From: Thuidium tamariscinum | Lineage: Eukaryota > Streptophyta > Bryopsida > Hypnales > Thuidiaceae | Direction of reading: 5' to 3' | DNA: 64,000 bases | Assembly: GCA_947034885.2 (NCBI GenBank) | Contig: OX344758.2 | Span: 2,854,501 to 2,918,500 of the forward strand | Part shown: in pieces, positions 13,590 through 23,436 of the stretch | How the letters are laid out: every line of letters begins with the position of its first letter | Position numbering within the stretch: position 1 is the stretch's first letter | Program-made: the position numbers and the translations under genes | Notes under the pieces: model-generated | What the model was told of the DNA's origin: nothing | What the model saw: the letters and a program-made list of their open reading frames with translations, nothing else | The model's database searches: none

Positions 13590-13847
13590 CTTATCCAAAT
13601 CTTGATCGTCTACTTAGAGTTATCTATTTCCAAATTCCAATGTTGACAATCTTATCTTTATGTAGGAGTTGTATAACTCCAATGCACTAGTCATTCAAGT
13701 GGAGCTGTCAAATCATCTCTTATCCAAATCTTTACCTTCCACTTAAAGTTATCTAACTCTAAGTTCCTATTCACTTATCTTTATCTAAGAATTATGTAAC
13801 TCCACCGTATTAGTCATAGTCCACATGGAGTTGTCTAATTCTACTCT
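13590..13847. repeat. Two-copy tandem repeat, 129-bp period
   Basis: CTTATCCAAATCTT occurs at 13590 and 13719. The two units continue with matching blocks (ACTTAGAGTTATCT against ACTTAAAGTTATCT, then GTATAACTCCA against GTAACTCCA). They are diverged and lie in the upstream flank of the villin-like gene. Confidence 0.65.
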
Positions 13848-14297
13848 ATAAAACCATCATTTGGGGATATCTATTTCAATGGCTACTAATTAATATAAAA
13901 ATACATATTGCACTCTTTAATGTTTCAAATAGTATACATTTCAAGGGAATGCTTTTGATGCGTACTACATTCAACTAGTCAAAAATTTGTAACTAACTCC
14001 GCAAAGGTCCAAAAATTATGAAACAACTTGGGTCAGATGTCAATTACATTTTTCTTTCCATGAAAATTTCCTGAAAAAACATTTAAGGAAATTGTGAATC
14101 AGTTGGTAAAGAGTCACTTTAAGAACTTACGCTTACTAATATCAGAGAAAAGGATACTCTACCAAATTTTACTCCTTTTCTAGATCGGGGTCATGGAATC
14201 TTCGTTCCTGTGTAAATTTTGAGATCTTCGTTTTTAATAGTGAAATTAGAGATTATCAGTCGGATTGTAATTCTACGAGTCCCGATATCTTCTGGCT

Positions 14298-16143
14298 ATG
14301 GCAGCGGGCGTCCATTGTCGCAAGAAACCTGTCTCTGTGTCTCTGTCCTCAATGTGGTTGCGGGGAATCGAAACCGGCGTGATCGGGGTTATCGGTAAGT
14401 TCTTTCTCTCCTGATTCGGCTTTTGATTCTCTTTCCGATGAAACTGGTGCGGTAGTGGAGCAGGAAGACGGGAGATGCATGGTCTGGAGAAGGTATGTAC
14501 TAAAGATCTCGCAATTCATCGAAAGACGTCTTGGCTTGACACGTCCTTGTGATTGATCTGAGCTCCTTCACTTGCTTGAAAATTTTACCGTTGAATTTAC
14601 GTGAGATCGATTTGATGAAGTCCTTTTTTCCACGAGGATTTTAAGACAGTGATCTGTCGCCTTGCATCCTGTAGAGGTGCGTTGATGAGTGTCCCTGGGC
14701 TATTTCAAAGGATCTGCTTCATTTCATCTTCTCTCTTGGTTCAGAGCTTGAGAATATTGATATTAGGAAAGACTCGGAGGTGAAGGTAAGAGTATGCGTT
14801 TGGATCTTGAGCTGCACAACCTCTATTTCAGCATATTATTATAAACAGAGCTTCCGATTACTGCCGTTTTATTCGTATTGAAATTTGGATCTCTTGAAAC
14901 GATTCGCTGAGCTTTGTAGCGGTTTTCGATTATTGAGAATCACTGAGATTAACGCCCTTGCTTCTGAATTCCTGTTTGGATTTCTGTGTCTGTACGGTAA
15001 CCTACATATCCTGGCATTTATGGTCTATGAGTTAGTAAAATTTCGGCTTTCGCGGAGGTTGGCATGCTTATTTCTTTGGTGCAGCTTTGCAGAATTCGCT
15101 TTTGGGACTGTAACCAGAAAGTAGTGAAATTTGTGCTCATTATTGGAACTTTGAGCACCGGTACGGAGATTGAAAATAATTGGCATCAAATATTTTATTG
15201 GAACTAGTTGCGGAGCTCTGTAATGCTCAGACCCTTGAAGCAACATCAAGATCCGCGTCAAGAAAGTCATCCATGGCTGCGTTTTTATCCTCGGACTTTG
15301 ATTCGCGGACCTCGAATGCTATGAAGGATGAAGCCCTCCAGGGGAATTCAGAATGCGCAAGTGATGATGGGTTTGTGTACATTCACTTGACCTCGTCACA
15401 AAAAGACTCAGCTATGGCATCCCTATCCACAATATTTCAATCGGAGAAAGCCATTGGTGCGTGTATTTCCCTCCCTACAAGCAAATTTGTTTCTCTTCAT
15501 AATAAAAACATTCAATTCTTTCAAATTTATGTTAAATGTCTTCAGTTGGCACTACATTTGAATTTCAATTAAGCTGTAAATTTTTCTGAGTGAGTTATTT
15601 ACTTTATGCTGACGAGGGTGAGTCTATTTCACGGAAATTCCAAATGTTGTGCATGTCACGAAAACCGCTGAAAGTATCAAGTCGCCTATTCTTGCAGAGG
15701 GCGATTGGGTTGCATTGTCCTCACCTGCCATGAAAGTGCAGGCTCTAGATGTCTCGAATTCTCCCCCGGCAGGTCTGTCTGAAGAGAACCCTGCAAATAC
15801 TGTAGTCAGAGGTTTTGAAGTCTCTAGGACTTTACGTTACAAGAATTTGATAACAACTTCGACAGATCCTGCCCCAGATATTGACCCCACTAAAAGAGAG
15901 GTGAGGATCTTACTATTCCTAATTTTCTATTCAATCTGCATTTTTCATGATTTTTTGCATGAGATGTTATGAGTTGCATGAACTGATGTGACTATTCTCA
16001 TTGCCGTGGTAACTATAACTTTTGTGCAGACGTATTTATCTGAAAAAGAATTTGGATCCTTGTTTGGTATGAGCAAATCACAATTCTACGCCTTACCGAA
16101 ATGGAAGCAAGCACAGCGAAAACTAGACCTTGACCTATTTTGA
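14298..16143 (+). CDS. Villin-type linker plus headpiece protein lacking gelsolin repeats, about 259 aa
   Basis: The last exon encodes a textbook villin headpiece (residues 223-259): TYLSEKEFGSLFGMSKSQF followed by ALPKWKQAQRKLDLDLF and a stop. It has the core Phe residues, the LPKWKQ actin-binding segment and the terminal LF. Proposed exons: 14298-14394, 14464-14492, 14675-14785, 15231-15456, 15698-15900 and 16030-16143, all in agreeing phase. Exons 4 and 5 (80-222) are Ser-rich and contain RKSSMAAF and KDSAMASLSTIF, like the Ala/Ser-rich linker of plant villins, and end DIDPTKRE just before the headpiece, as in plant villins. Full plant villins have six gelsolin repeats and about 900 residues; no gelsolin repeat is seen here. 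Exon 3 (starting RCVDECPWAISKDLLHF) is unrecognised. Headpieces bind F-actin, so an actin-binding role is inferred. Exons 4-6 are well supported; exons 1-3 and the start are tentative. It may instead be a partial duplicate of a villin gene. Confidence 0.65.
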
Positions 16144-16648
16144 TGTACCTTGATGCCTCACCAAGGTGGCCGCGTGTGCGACTTCTACCATCATTATTAA
16201 CCGTAGGACGGAACGGCAGAGGCGTCCTCCAGAAAATGTACATACTTCTTCTATCCAGCGCTTCTGATTTGTGGTGAATAGCAGCACTGCATTTTGAGTC
16301 TGCATGTTCTCGTATAGAATAAGCAGCACCGTTTTGTCTACGGAGGCAGTACTGCGACATTGGCAAAACTCAATAGTATCTTCAGTTGGTCGTTGGTAGA
16401 GAACTATCAAACACGGAGTACAAGTCACTATTCCGATCTTTCGCAAGATTAGGGAGTGCTAGTTGAGTCATGTCCATGTTCTCAATTTCTCATGTGACAA
16501 TACAAAGCTGCGACCTGAGAATCTCAGTTGCAATCACAAGAGTCAAGTTATCAGAAACTATTTCAGTATCTGTTCATCACTAGAAGGCTTCCTGTGAACT
16601 TATAGTTGCGTCATGTGTGCCCTTCCCTGATGTCACTTCGTCGTCTCT
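16144..16648. other. Convergent 3' regions of the villin-like gene and orphan gene A
   Basis: These 505 bases separate two stop codons that face each other, and they must contain both 3' ends. Parts recur downstream of the decayed headpiece exon in copy two: GTCTGGTCGTTGGTAAAGAG near 18431 matches TCAGTTGGTCGTTGGTAGAG near 16383, and TGTTCATCACTA is shared near 16571 and 18678. The duplicated unit therefore includes this spacer. Confidence 0.6.
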
Positions 16649-17656
16649 TCATCTTCTGTATTCTGTATCACGCTTCTTGCGGGGCTTCTTGTGAGCCACG
16701 ACTTCGGTGTCTTCACTTGATACTGCCATGTCCATAGTTTGCGTGCGCTTCCGATTCTGATCGTTCAGGTAGGGTAACGGTGGCGGACTGTCACCTTCGA
16801 GGTTAAAGGACGGATCAATGTGTTCTTTGATGATGGCAATCATTCTGGCAGCTTTCTTGGTCCTATGTGCACCGATGGAGTTTCCACAGCGCATCACCCA
16901 TGCCCTGCAATTAGAACCTTCCTCTACTACCTCGCATTCACATCTATGAACTGACGGTTTGCTGATGTAGAAGTCTCGTATGCGATAGGGCACGTCGTTG
17001 AAAAGAGCCAAGCCCTTCCTTACCTCAATGGTAATCTTCACATCGAGCCGCTTCCAGTACACCAATTTGTGCTTCTCCAGGTGGGCCTTGATGTCCTCCA
17101 AATACTCCTTCTCATGAAACCGCTTCCGATCCAATTCCCCGATGAACTCACACAATTCTGGCGACTTGAATTTCAACATCTCTGTGTTCACGAGTAGGTT
17201 AGGTAGGACCTCCACAAGACCGCGCTTCGTGTCAGGAGTGATCGTCGTCGCCAACGCAACGTGTCTGCTCCATGCCCGAAACGCGGAGAATTGTACACCC
17301 TGAGATGACAACCCAAAGAGAGCCTGAAGCCAACGATCGTCTAGCCAATTCTCTTCGCTAGGCAGCGTTGCGCCAAGAATTTCGGAAACTTTCTGGCAAG
17401 CACCGGATTCTAGTACCTCCTGGCGTGGAGAAGACAAGACTATTGCCGGAGAGACTTGGTGCATATCCTTCTCCTTCTCGAAAATGACGGAGCTTCCGCC
17501 AGTGACCTCTCTGGTCCATGACTGCAACACATGAAACTCTACACCGTGCGTGGACAGCCCGAAAAGAGCCGCAAGCCAATTCTCGTCAAGCCAATTCGTG
17601 ACTGTAGGCAGCCCTTTCCCTAAAACTTTCAACATTTCGTTGCTTTTTGATGCCAT
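16649..17656 (-). CDS. Orphan two-repeat protein A, intronless, 335 aa
   Basis: I do not recognise the family. One uninterrupted frame starts at the ATG at 17656 (MASKSNEM); an in-frame TTG three codons upstream is not a plausible start. Two internal repeats are clear: NWLDENWLAALFGLSTHGVE (21-40, continuing to 51) and NWLDDRWLQALFGLSSQGVQ (103-122, continuing to 133). Each has the pattern NWLD..WL.ALFGLS..GV.F....W. A conserved middle follows (FKSPELCEF, then YLEDIKAHLEKHK and WKRLDVKITI, about 163-210). Next is a Cys-containing stretch (CECEVVEEGSNC, then MRCGNSIGAH) and KKAARMIAIIKEHIDP. Basic clusters NRKR (301-304) and HKKPRKKR (322-329) look like nuclear localisation signals. The gene converges on the villin-like gene and has close relatives at 18.9-19.8 and 21.9-23.0 kb. 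Function is unknown; nuclear location is inferred only. Confidence 0.8.
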   Translation of the reverse strand: MASKSNEMLKVLGKGLPTVTNWLDENWLAALFGLSTHGVEFHVLQSWTREVTGGSSVIFEKEKDMHQVSPAIVLSSPRQEVLESGACQKVSEILGATLPSEENWLDDRWLQALFGLSSQGVQFSAFRAWSRHVALATTITPDTKRGLVEVLPNLLVNTEMLKFKSPELCEFIGELDRKRFHEKEYLEDIKAHLEKHKLVYWKRLDVKITIEVRKGLALFNDVPYRIRDFYISKPSVHRCECEVVEEGSNCRAWVMRCGNSIGAHRTKKAARMIAIIKEHIDPSFNLEGDSPPPLPYLNDQNRKRTQTMDMAVSSEDTEVVAHKKPRKKRDTEYRR

Positions 17657-17790
17657 GGGTTGCAAAATTTAAGAGACTAACGTAACGACCTTGGTGACCA
17701 ACTGCGAGTGCTTTGTGAACAGGCTGAGTAACTTGTTTTTTGAAGGCCAAGGCCACCAAGGTCGACTGCTGGAGAAAGGGGTGGAAAGTA

Positions 17791-17826
17791 GTGGAATTCA
17801 AAGCCGCATTAAGGCCTTGGCGGCAG
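17791..17826 (-). promoter_or_regulatory. Conserved upstream block of orphan gene A
   Basis: GGAATTCAAAGCC followed by AAGGCCTTGGCGGC lies about 135-170 bases upstream of the ATG. Versions of the same block precede the other two family members at 19951-19980 and 23141-23170. It may be a shared core promoter or 5' leader, or simply duplicated flank. Confidence 0.5.
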
Positions 17827-18208
17827 AGTAAATTGCACGATCATAAATCAACGCATTAACTTTGGATGAGGCACTCAAGTGTGGACAAGAAATTATACAA
17901 TAACTGACCAGAAGATATGGAGGCCTCCAATCCTTGGGGCATATACCGAGAAATTGACCTCTCAAAGTTTGAGAGGGAGGTGGAAGGTCAGTAGACTCAT
18001 TACCGCTACTAGAATTCAATGGTATTAGGGGCGGCAGGGTTGAGAGGGTAGGGTGATCAAATCAATTTCCTTAATTTCGGATAAAAACAGAGCTTGTGTA
18101 AGCTTTTCGAGCGCAAGTGTGCGGTCATTTTGAAAACATCCCTATGCCCTCTTCTGCGTGATTTGTAATGTGTTTCAGCTGACCAGACAATCTTCATTAA
18201 CTCTGCAG

Positions 18209-18320
18209 ATGTATTGAATCGAGGAAGAATTTGGATTCTGTCTTATTTAGAATGAGGAAATCACAATTTGATTCTATGCATCACCGAAGTAGAAGCAAAC
18301 AAAATGACAACTGGACCTCT
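18209..18320 (+). pseudogene. Decayed copy of the villin headpiece exon (copy two)
   Basis: After an acceptor-like CTCTGCAG, the sequence follows the headpiece exon at 16030-16143: GAGGAAGAATTTGGATTCTG aligns with GAAAAAGAATTTGGATCCTT, then ATGAGGAAATCACAATTTGA with ATGAGCAAATCACAATTCTA. In-frame stops (TGA as third codon, later TAG) destroy the frame. No upstream villin exons were found next to it. It is a relic of the segment duplication that produced orphan gene B. Confidence 0.75.
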
Positions 18321-18901
18321 CCAGATAAGTAACAAGACTTCCCGATATGTTGAATCTCCATCCGTTTTTCTGTAGAATAAACAGTAGTTTCGTGCCTACA
18401 CTTTACAGTTTTCCAACAATCAATACTATGTCTGGTCGTTGGTAAAGAGCCCATATCAAGAATAAGTAGTAAGCAAAAATCTTTCGCAATTTAGTATGAA
18501 GTCTAGATACTGCCTAGTAAGAAATAATACAAGACTTCCAATTGTGTTAACTGCATTCAAATGATGATGGGACAGAATTCAACGTGAATCCCAAGGAAGA
18601 AAGATTGGCCAGAATGTCATGCCCGAAAAGCTCAATTTCAATCACAAAAGGTGCCATACCAAACCTTCTGAGGAGTGTTCATCACTATAAAGCTCCTCAA
18701 TGAACTAATGTGACACTGAAAACTCCCAAGTAAGAGCAGGGTCGCCGAATGCCAGGAAGAACTGCAGAAAACCTCTGGCACCTAACCTTCTCCTAACTTG
18801 CTAATGTCACTACTAGTATAATACTGGTATTTTCCAACAAGTTAGTACATGTTTTGAACAGTCAATCTGTCTACTTAAGTTCTAATAGTTGCCTTTGTCA
18901 T
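18321..18901. other. Spacer between relic headpiece exon and orphan pseudogene B
   Basis: Non-coding. It aligns in patches with 16144-16648 (the GTCGTTGGTA block, CTTTCGCAA, AATCACAA and TGTTCATCACTA), so it is the duplicated convergent 3' region. Confidence 0.5.
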
Positions 18902-19795
18902 TCAGCTTCGAAAGTAGAACATGCCTCTTATATTCCTCTGGCGAGCTAGCGGTGCCGGGCTGTCGTCGTTGGGGTCAAAGCACGGATCAATGTGTCTCTT
19001 GACGATGGCAGTCATTCTGGCAACTTTCTTGCGCCCATGAACACCGATGGAGTTTCCACATCGCATCACCCGTGGCTTGCAATTAGAACCCTCCTCAACA
19101 ACATCGCAACAACTTCCCTGAAAATATGGACTGACACTGTCGTAGAGCTCTCGGACACGTTGCGGCACGCCACTCACACCCAACCTGGCCTGAATGGTAA
19201 TCGTCACATCCAGTCGCCTCCAGTACAGCAATCGGTGTTTCTCCAAGTGAGCTTTGATATCCTCCAAGTACTTCCTCTCATAGAATCGACTCCGATCCAA
19301 GCCTCCGACATACCTCGCCAACTCTGGCGACTTGAATCTCAATGCTTCATCATCCAGGAGTAGGTTGGGCAGGCTCTCAACAAGACCTCGCGGGACCGAC
19401 ATCCAACCCACCGCAGCTTGGCTCCATGACCGAAACGCACCGAACTGTACACCTGTGGCGGACAATTCAAAGAGAGCCTGAAGCCAGTGATCGTCCAGCC
19501 AATTCTCTCGGGTCGGCATTGTTCTACCAAGCAGATCGTCCAGAAAAGTCCCTCGGGTCAGCACTTCTAAATCACCTACTTTGGAATTCTCCAGGCGAGG
19601 CTTCTTGGACGGCTTCTGTTCCTCGGCGGATGGGGTCCCGCCAGCGACTTCTCTAGCCCATGTCTGAAGCTCATGAAACTCTATACCGATTCTGGACAAC
19701 TCAAACAGAGCCAGCAACCAGTTGGCGTCTTTCCAATTCGCCACTGTCGGTAGCTCCGCTCCCTAGACTCTGGATACACTACGTACTGAAGCCAT
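18902..19795 (-). pseudogene. Orphan family copy B, broken by an early stop
   Basis: This is homologous to orphan genes A and C along its length: repeat one NWKDANWLLALFELSRIGIE, repeat two NWLDDHWLQALFELSATGVQ, then the YLEDIKAHLEKH middle and the CDVVEEGSNC...MRCGNSIG Cys region. The ancestral ATG is at 19793-19795 (MASVRSVSRV), but codon 11 is TAG (19763-19765), where A has a Leu codon. Downstream the frame stays open to a TGA at 18902-18904. The only start-like triplet before repeat one is GTG; the first usable ATG would delete repeat one. The C-terminal tail has also lost the basic cluster seen in A and C. It is most likely a young pseudogene, though a shorter protein or stop readthrough cannot be excluded. 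Confidence 0.75.
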
Positions 19796-19950
19796 TGAGA
19801 GGCAAAAAATTGACAAAGAAAAAGAGTGAAAGTGCGTGTGCAAGCGCTGAAAGAGTGTGTAAGTGCAGTGGATGTGAGTAACTACCTGATACTGTAAACG
19901 TTATGTAGGCCTAGAAGATCGATCGAGATCGAGATGGCGGAGGTACGTCC

Positions 19951-19980
19951 TCGAATTCAAAGCCAAAACGCTTCGGCGGC
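19951..19980 (-). promoter_or_regulatory. Conserved upstream block of orphan copy B
   Basis: CGAATTCAAAGCC followed by CGCTTCGGCGGC matches the blocks upstream of A and C, at a similar distance (about 155-185 bases) from the ancestral ATG. Confidence 0.45.
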
Positions 19981-20523
19981 GCGCGGGGCTGAGGGTGGGC
20001 TGATAAATATGACTGCCTTCAAATTTGGTGATAGTGTTCTCAATTTATAATTTACAATGATGAGAGAATGATGCAGTTACTGAATGGAGAGACGGAGCAT
20101 TTGTGCGAGCGGTCGTGCATTCAGCTATTTCAGACAAGACCAAGGAAGTGGGGTGGTAAATTCAGGCATTCAATGCTTTAATAAGAGTCGCATCACTGAG
20201 AAATCATTCTTTCTTTGCAATCCTGTGGATTGTGATCTTAACTTGTAAGGAGACGGCGGAACCCCTGTGAAATTAAAGACTTCAATTTTATTGAGGTATT
20301 TAGAGATTCAGGTCGGTCTTTCATCAAATCACTAGCCTGCCAGGTACCTTTGGAACGATATGAATTAATATAGCAATGTGTATTAAAGCCTTGTTTGGAG
20401 CTTGTGCAAGTCATCATATTTGAGTGCAATTGTGTGCAGTTAATTGGGAAAGATCTCTTCTGTTTGATGGGTAACTAATTTGTTGAAGTTGATCTGATGA
20501 ATTTGTGGCTTAATCTTGTGCAG

Positions 20524-20640
20524 ACGTGTTTCTGTGGAGAAGAGATTGGATCCCTGTTTTGTATGAGCAAATCATAATTCTTATGCATTATTGAAGTGGA
20601 AGAAAACACTGCGAGTACAGATCTGCTGAACGGTACCTTC
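20524..20640 (+). pseudogene. Decayed copy of the villin headpiece exon (copy three)
   Basis: After CTTGTGCAG, as at the true exon, the sequence aligns with 16030-16143: GAGATTGGATCCCTGTTTTG against GAATTTGGATCCTTGTTTGG, then GTATGAGCAAATCA in both, and TGAAGTGGAAG against CGAAATGGAAG. The frame is lost to a TAA after the AAATCA and to indels. Homology continues into the original 3' flank (CACCATCA...). It sits upstream of, and convergent with, orphan gene C. Confidence 0.8.
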
Positions 20641-21947
20641 ATGCTTCCTCGAGTTCGCTTTGTGTGCCTCCACCATCACTGTATCCTCCCGGGAGTTTTA
20701 TTTTCAATTTTTCAAGGTACGCTACGCTGATTTATTTACCTATTACCGACGGCGCTAAATTAATGTCCCTACAAAAATTTCCTTTTGCGTGAAGATTAGA
20801 GAGTTATATTTTGTAATATTTTAGTCTACACTAGTCTGCACAATGTGAACTAAATAGTGTGACCTAGGTAGATTAGTTTCAAACGCACTACTGTCGGTAA
20901 TAAGACTGGTAAATGAGAGTATAATAACTTGTTGGAGTGAGAGACTTTTTCACATCCATAATTATGGAGACTACTGTAGAAACAAGTCATCCAAATTTAT
21001 GTAAATTCATCCAAATGTGGCAATATTAAGTATCCTTCTTAGGATGATTCTTGGAGATTTCATTGATTAAAACATTGGAAAATGTTTGCAAAATTCTCCA
21101 CAATATTTCTTTGAAAATTGGGTAGTGCAAATATCTGAAAAAAAACACAATCCTTGTAAAATAAGATGTAAGTATCTACGACTAAATTTCTAGACCTCAT
21201 GGCTTTGAAATTTTACAAAACTCCAACCAAAATCTATTAATTTACTTGACACCTTTACATCACTTCAACATGTTTTACATCATCCTTTTGTTGTGTTTCT
21301 TATAGAAAACCACATGTAGCACAAAGGAATTGATCATTTAGTAGTAATGAAGTTGGGGGATATTTGAAGGTTACGGTTGCAACAATGAGAATCCATGGAA
21401 AATATCTGTTGGGTCTGTAACTTACTGTGTCTTGGGAATACATTTGGCCACTTACATGGGGGTTACGTTATTAAATTAATAGTGAACAACCTAATGACTG
21501 GTAAGAGGTTAAATTTTATAACCGAAGTTAAGCTACATTTTTCAATCCAAAGATGAACACCTTTGAAGCAGAAAAGCAAAGAGGATCCATTTCAATGAGC
21601 CAACTCCACGTTCTCATTCACATTACATTACAAAGCTGCCACCAAAAATATTACCTGTTGGCATGAAACCTGCGCCCTAGCTAGACTGATACTGTACAAA
21701 CTTCGATCTCCTGAAAACATTCATCTGAATTCAATGATGTCAACTGAACCCAGGAAGAACCTTTGGCCACATTTCAACATCAAACTCAAAAATCTCATCT
21801 ACAAGAACAAACCTCTTCCAAAACTCTTGCAGACTGTTTCTCCCCAAAACCACGACCTTCACACGAACTGAAAGAACTGGGCTTGCTCAGCTCTGGTGAG
21901 AATCACGTTCAATTCACGTTCAATCTTCGTCAATTCAAGTTCGGTAC
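20641..21947. other. Non-coding spacer between relic exon three and orphan gene C
   Basis: This is AT-rich over 20.75-21.5 kb with no coding signal. The last 400 bases again resemble the 3' flank of orphan gene A (ACAAAGCTGCCACC at about 21630 against ACAAAGCTGCGACC near 16503). The spacer is about 800 bases longer than in the other copies, so extra sequence was probably inserted here. Confidence 0.5.
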
Positions 21948-22964
21948 CTACACACGCCTCTTGACAGCCACGACTTCGGCGTCTTCACTTGAAATTGCGC
22001 TGTTCACCTTCACCGATTGCATTCGTTTCCTCTTCCGATTGTTCAGGTAAGGCGGCGGTGCCGGACTGTCGTCGTCAGGATCAAAGCACGGATCTATGTG
22101 CTCCTTGATGATGGCAATCATTCTGGCAGCTTTCTTGATCCCATGCGCACCAATCGAATTTCCACATCGCATCACCCATGGCTTGCAATTCGAACCTGAT
22201 TCCACAAGTTCGCAATCACGCCCATGAACCAACGGATTGCTGTTGTAAAACTCGCGGATTCGTTGCGGGACGCCGTTGTCTGTCAAGCTCAGCCTGGCCT
22301 GAATGGAAATCGTCACATCCAGTCGCTTCCAGAATAGAAACTTGTGATTCTCCAGGTGAGCCTTGATTTCCTCCAAATACTCTTTGTTGTAGAACCGAGT
22401 GGGGTCCAATCCTGCGACGTAATGAGCAAGCTCGGGCGCCTTGAACTTCAACGCTTCCTTGTTCTGCAGCAGGTTGGGTAGAATCTCCAAAAGGCCACGT
22501 TTCCTGGAAGATGAGGAGTCCACGTTGAGAGTGATGAACGGCTTCCCCTCCATCGCCGCGACGTTGAAGCTCCATGTTCGAAACGCGGAGAATTGTACAC
22601 CCCGAGAGGACAACCCAAAGAGATTCTGCAGCCACTGCTGGTCCAGCCAATTATCTCTGGTAGGGCTCGTTGTGCCAAGAATTTTAGAAATTCCCAACGC
22701 ACCGGACTCCAGTGCCTCCGACGAAGGAAGCTTGACAAGAGGCAGCTCTTGCAAGTGCAAGTCGTGAAGCTCCTGGTCAAGAGGGGTTGGGATCTCACTG
22801 GCAACAGTTCTAGCCCACGACTGGAACGCATGGAATGATACGCCATGTAAGGACAAACCAAAGAGAGCAACCAGCCAATTCTCGTCCAGCCAGTTCGTCT
22901 CTGTCGGTAGCCCTGTGCCAAGAATTCTCCATAAATCCCTGTCGCTACTACTTCCTGAAGCCAT
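21948..22964 (-). CDS. Orphan two-repeat protein C, intronless, 338 aa
   Basis: Close relative of orphan A and also of unrecognised family. Translation starts at the ATG at 22964 (MASGSSSDRD); an upstream in-frame GTG is not a plant start. The repeats are NWLDENWLVALFGLSLHGVS (24-43) and NWLDQQWLQNLFGLSSRGVQ (105-124). The middle block reads FKAPELAHYVAGLDPTRF, then YLEEIKAHLENHK and FWKRLDVTISI. The Cys block is CELVESGSNC...VMRCGNSIGAH (about 251-274), followed by KKAARMIAIIKEHIDPCF and an acidic DPDDDS. Basic tails RKRKR (310-314) and KRRV (end) could direct nuclear import. The most conserved parts in A, B and C are the repeats, the IKAHLE helix and the Cys block, which marks them as the functional core. 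The gene lies head-to-tail with the NAC-beta gene, about 470 bases downstream of that gene's stop. Confidence 0.8.
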   Translation of the reverse strand: MASGSSSDRDLWRILGTGLPTETNWLDENWLVALFGLSLHGVSFHAFQSWARTVASEIPTPLDQELHDLHLQELPLVKLPSSEALESGALGISKILGTTSPTRDNWLDQQWLQNLFGLSSRGVQFSAFRTWSFNVAAMEGKPFITLNVDSSSSRKRGLLEILPNLLQNKEALKFKAPELAHYVAGLDPTRFYNKEYLEEIKAHLENHKFLFWKRLDVTISIQARLSLTDNGVPQRIREFYNSNPLVHGRDCELVESGSNCKPWVMRCGNSIGAHGIKKAARMIAIIKEHIDPCFDPDDDSPAPPPYLNNRKRKRMQSVKVNSAISSEDAEVVAVKRRV

Positions 22965-23140
22965 TGGTTCCACAAAGCTTCCGAAAAAAATTCAGAGGAA
23001 GTGTGGCAATGGATGCCGAAAATATGAAAGGAAGTGAAGGAGGACACCTTTTTTTATACTTGAGAGGGTCAAAAAGTTAATAAGCCTTGGGGAAGGAACT
23101 GAAAGGAGGACGGTCTTGGAAGGTGGACCGTGCCGGCAGT

Positions 23141-23170
23141 GGAATTCAAAGCTACAAAGCCTTGGCGGCG
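23141..23170 (-). promoter_or_regulatory. Conserved upstream block of orphan gene C
   Basis: GGAATTCAAAGC then AAAGCCTTGGCGGCG lies 175-205 bases upstream of the ATG, matching the blocks of A and B. It is the shared part of three otherwise diverged upstream regions. Confidence 0.5.
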
Positions 23171-23436
23171 GGGCAGTAATAAATGCACGCATTAGGTTTG
23201 GATAGTACTGTTATAGCACTCAAAACATAATAAAACATGTTATAATACAAAGAACCATTGTGCATACATTCAATTCGGACAATTCCAGGAAAGTGGGTCT
23301 GGGAAATTCATGCATTAAAATGCATTAATAAGAGTCGCAAAACTGTGCGCACTGACACCAGTTACAGAGCAGTCAAGGGGTTGCTGAATTGGCCTTCGTT
23401 ACTTCGTTACCTAGAGTAAGTTATATCAAATTTTCC

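Noticed and set aside
22448-23047. 199-aa minus-strand frame overlapping orphan gene C
   Set aside because: It is a shifted-frame shadow of C; only the C frame is conserved with A and B.
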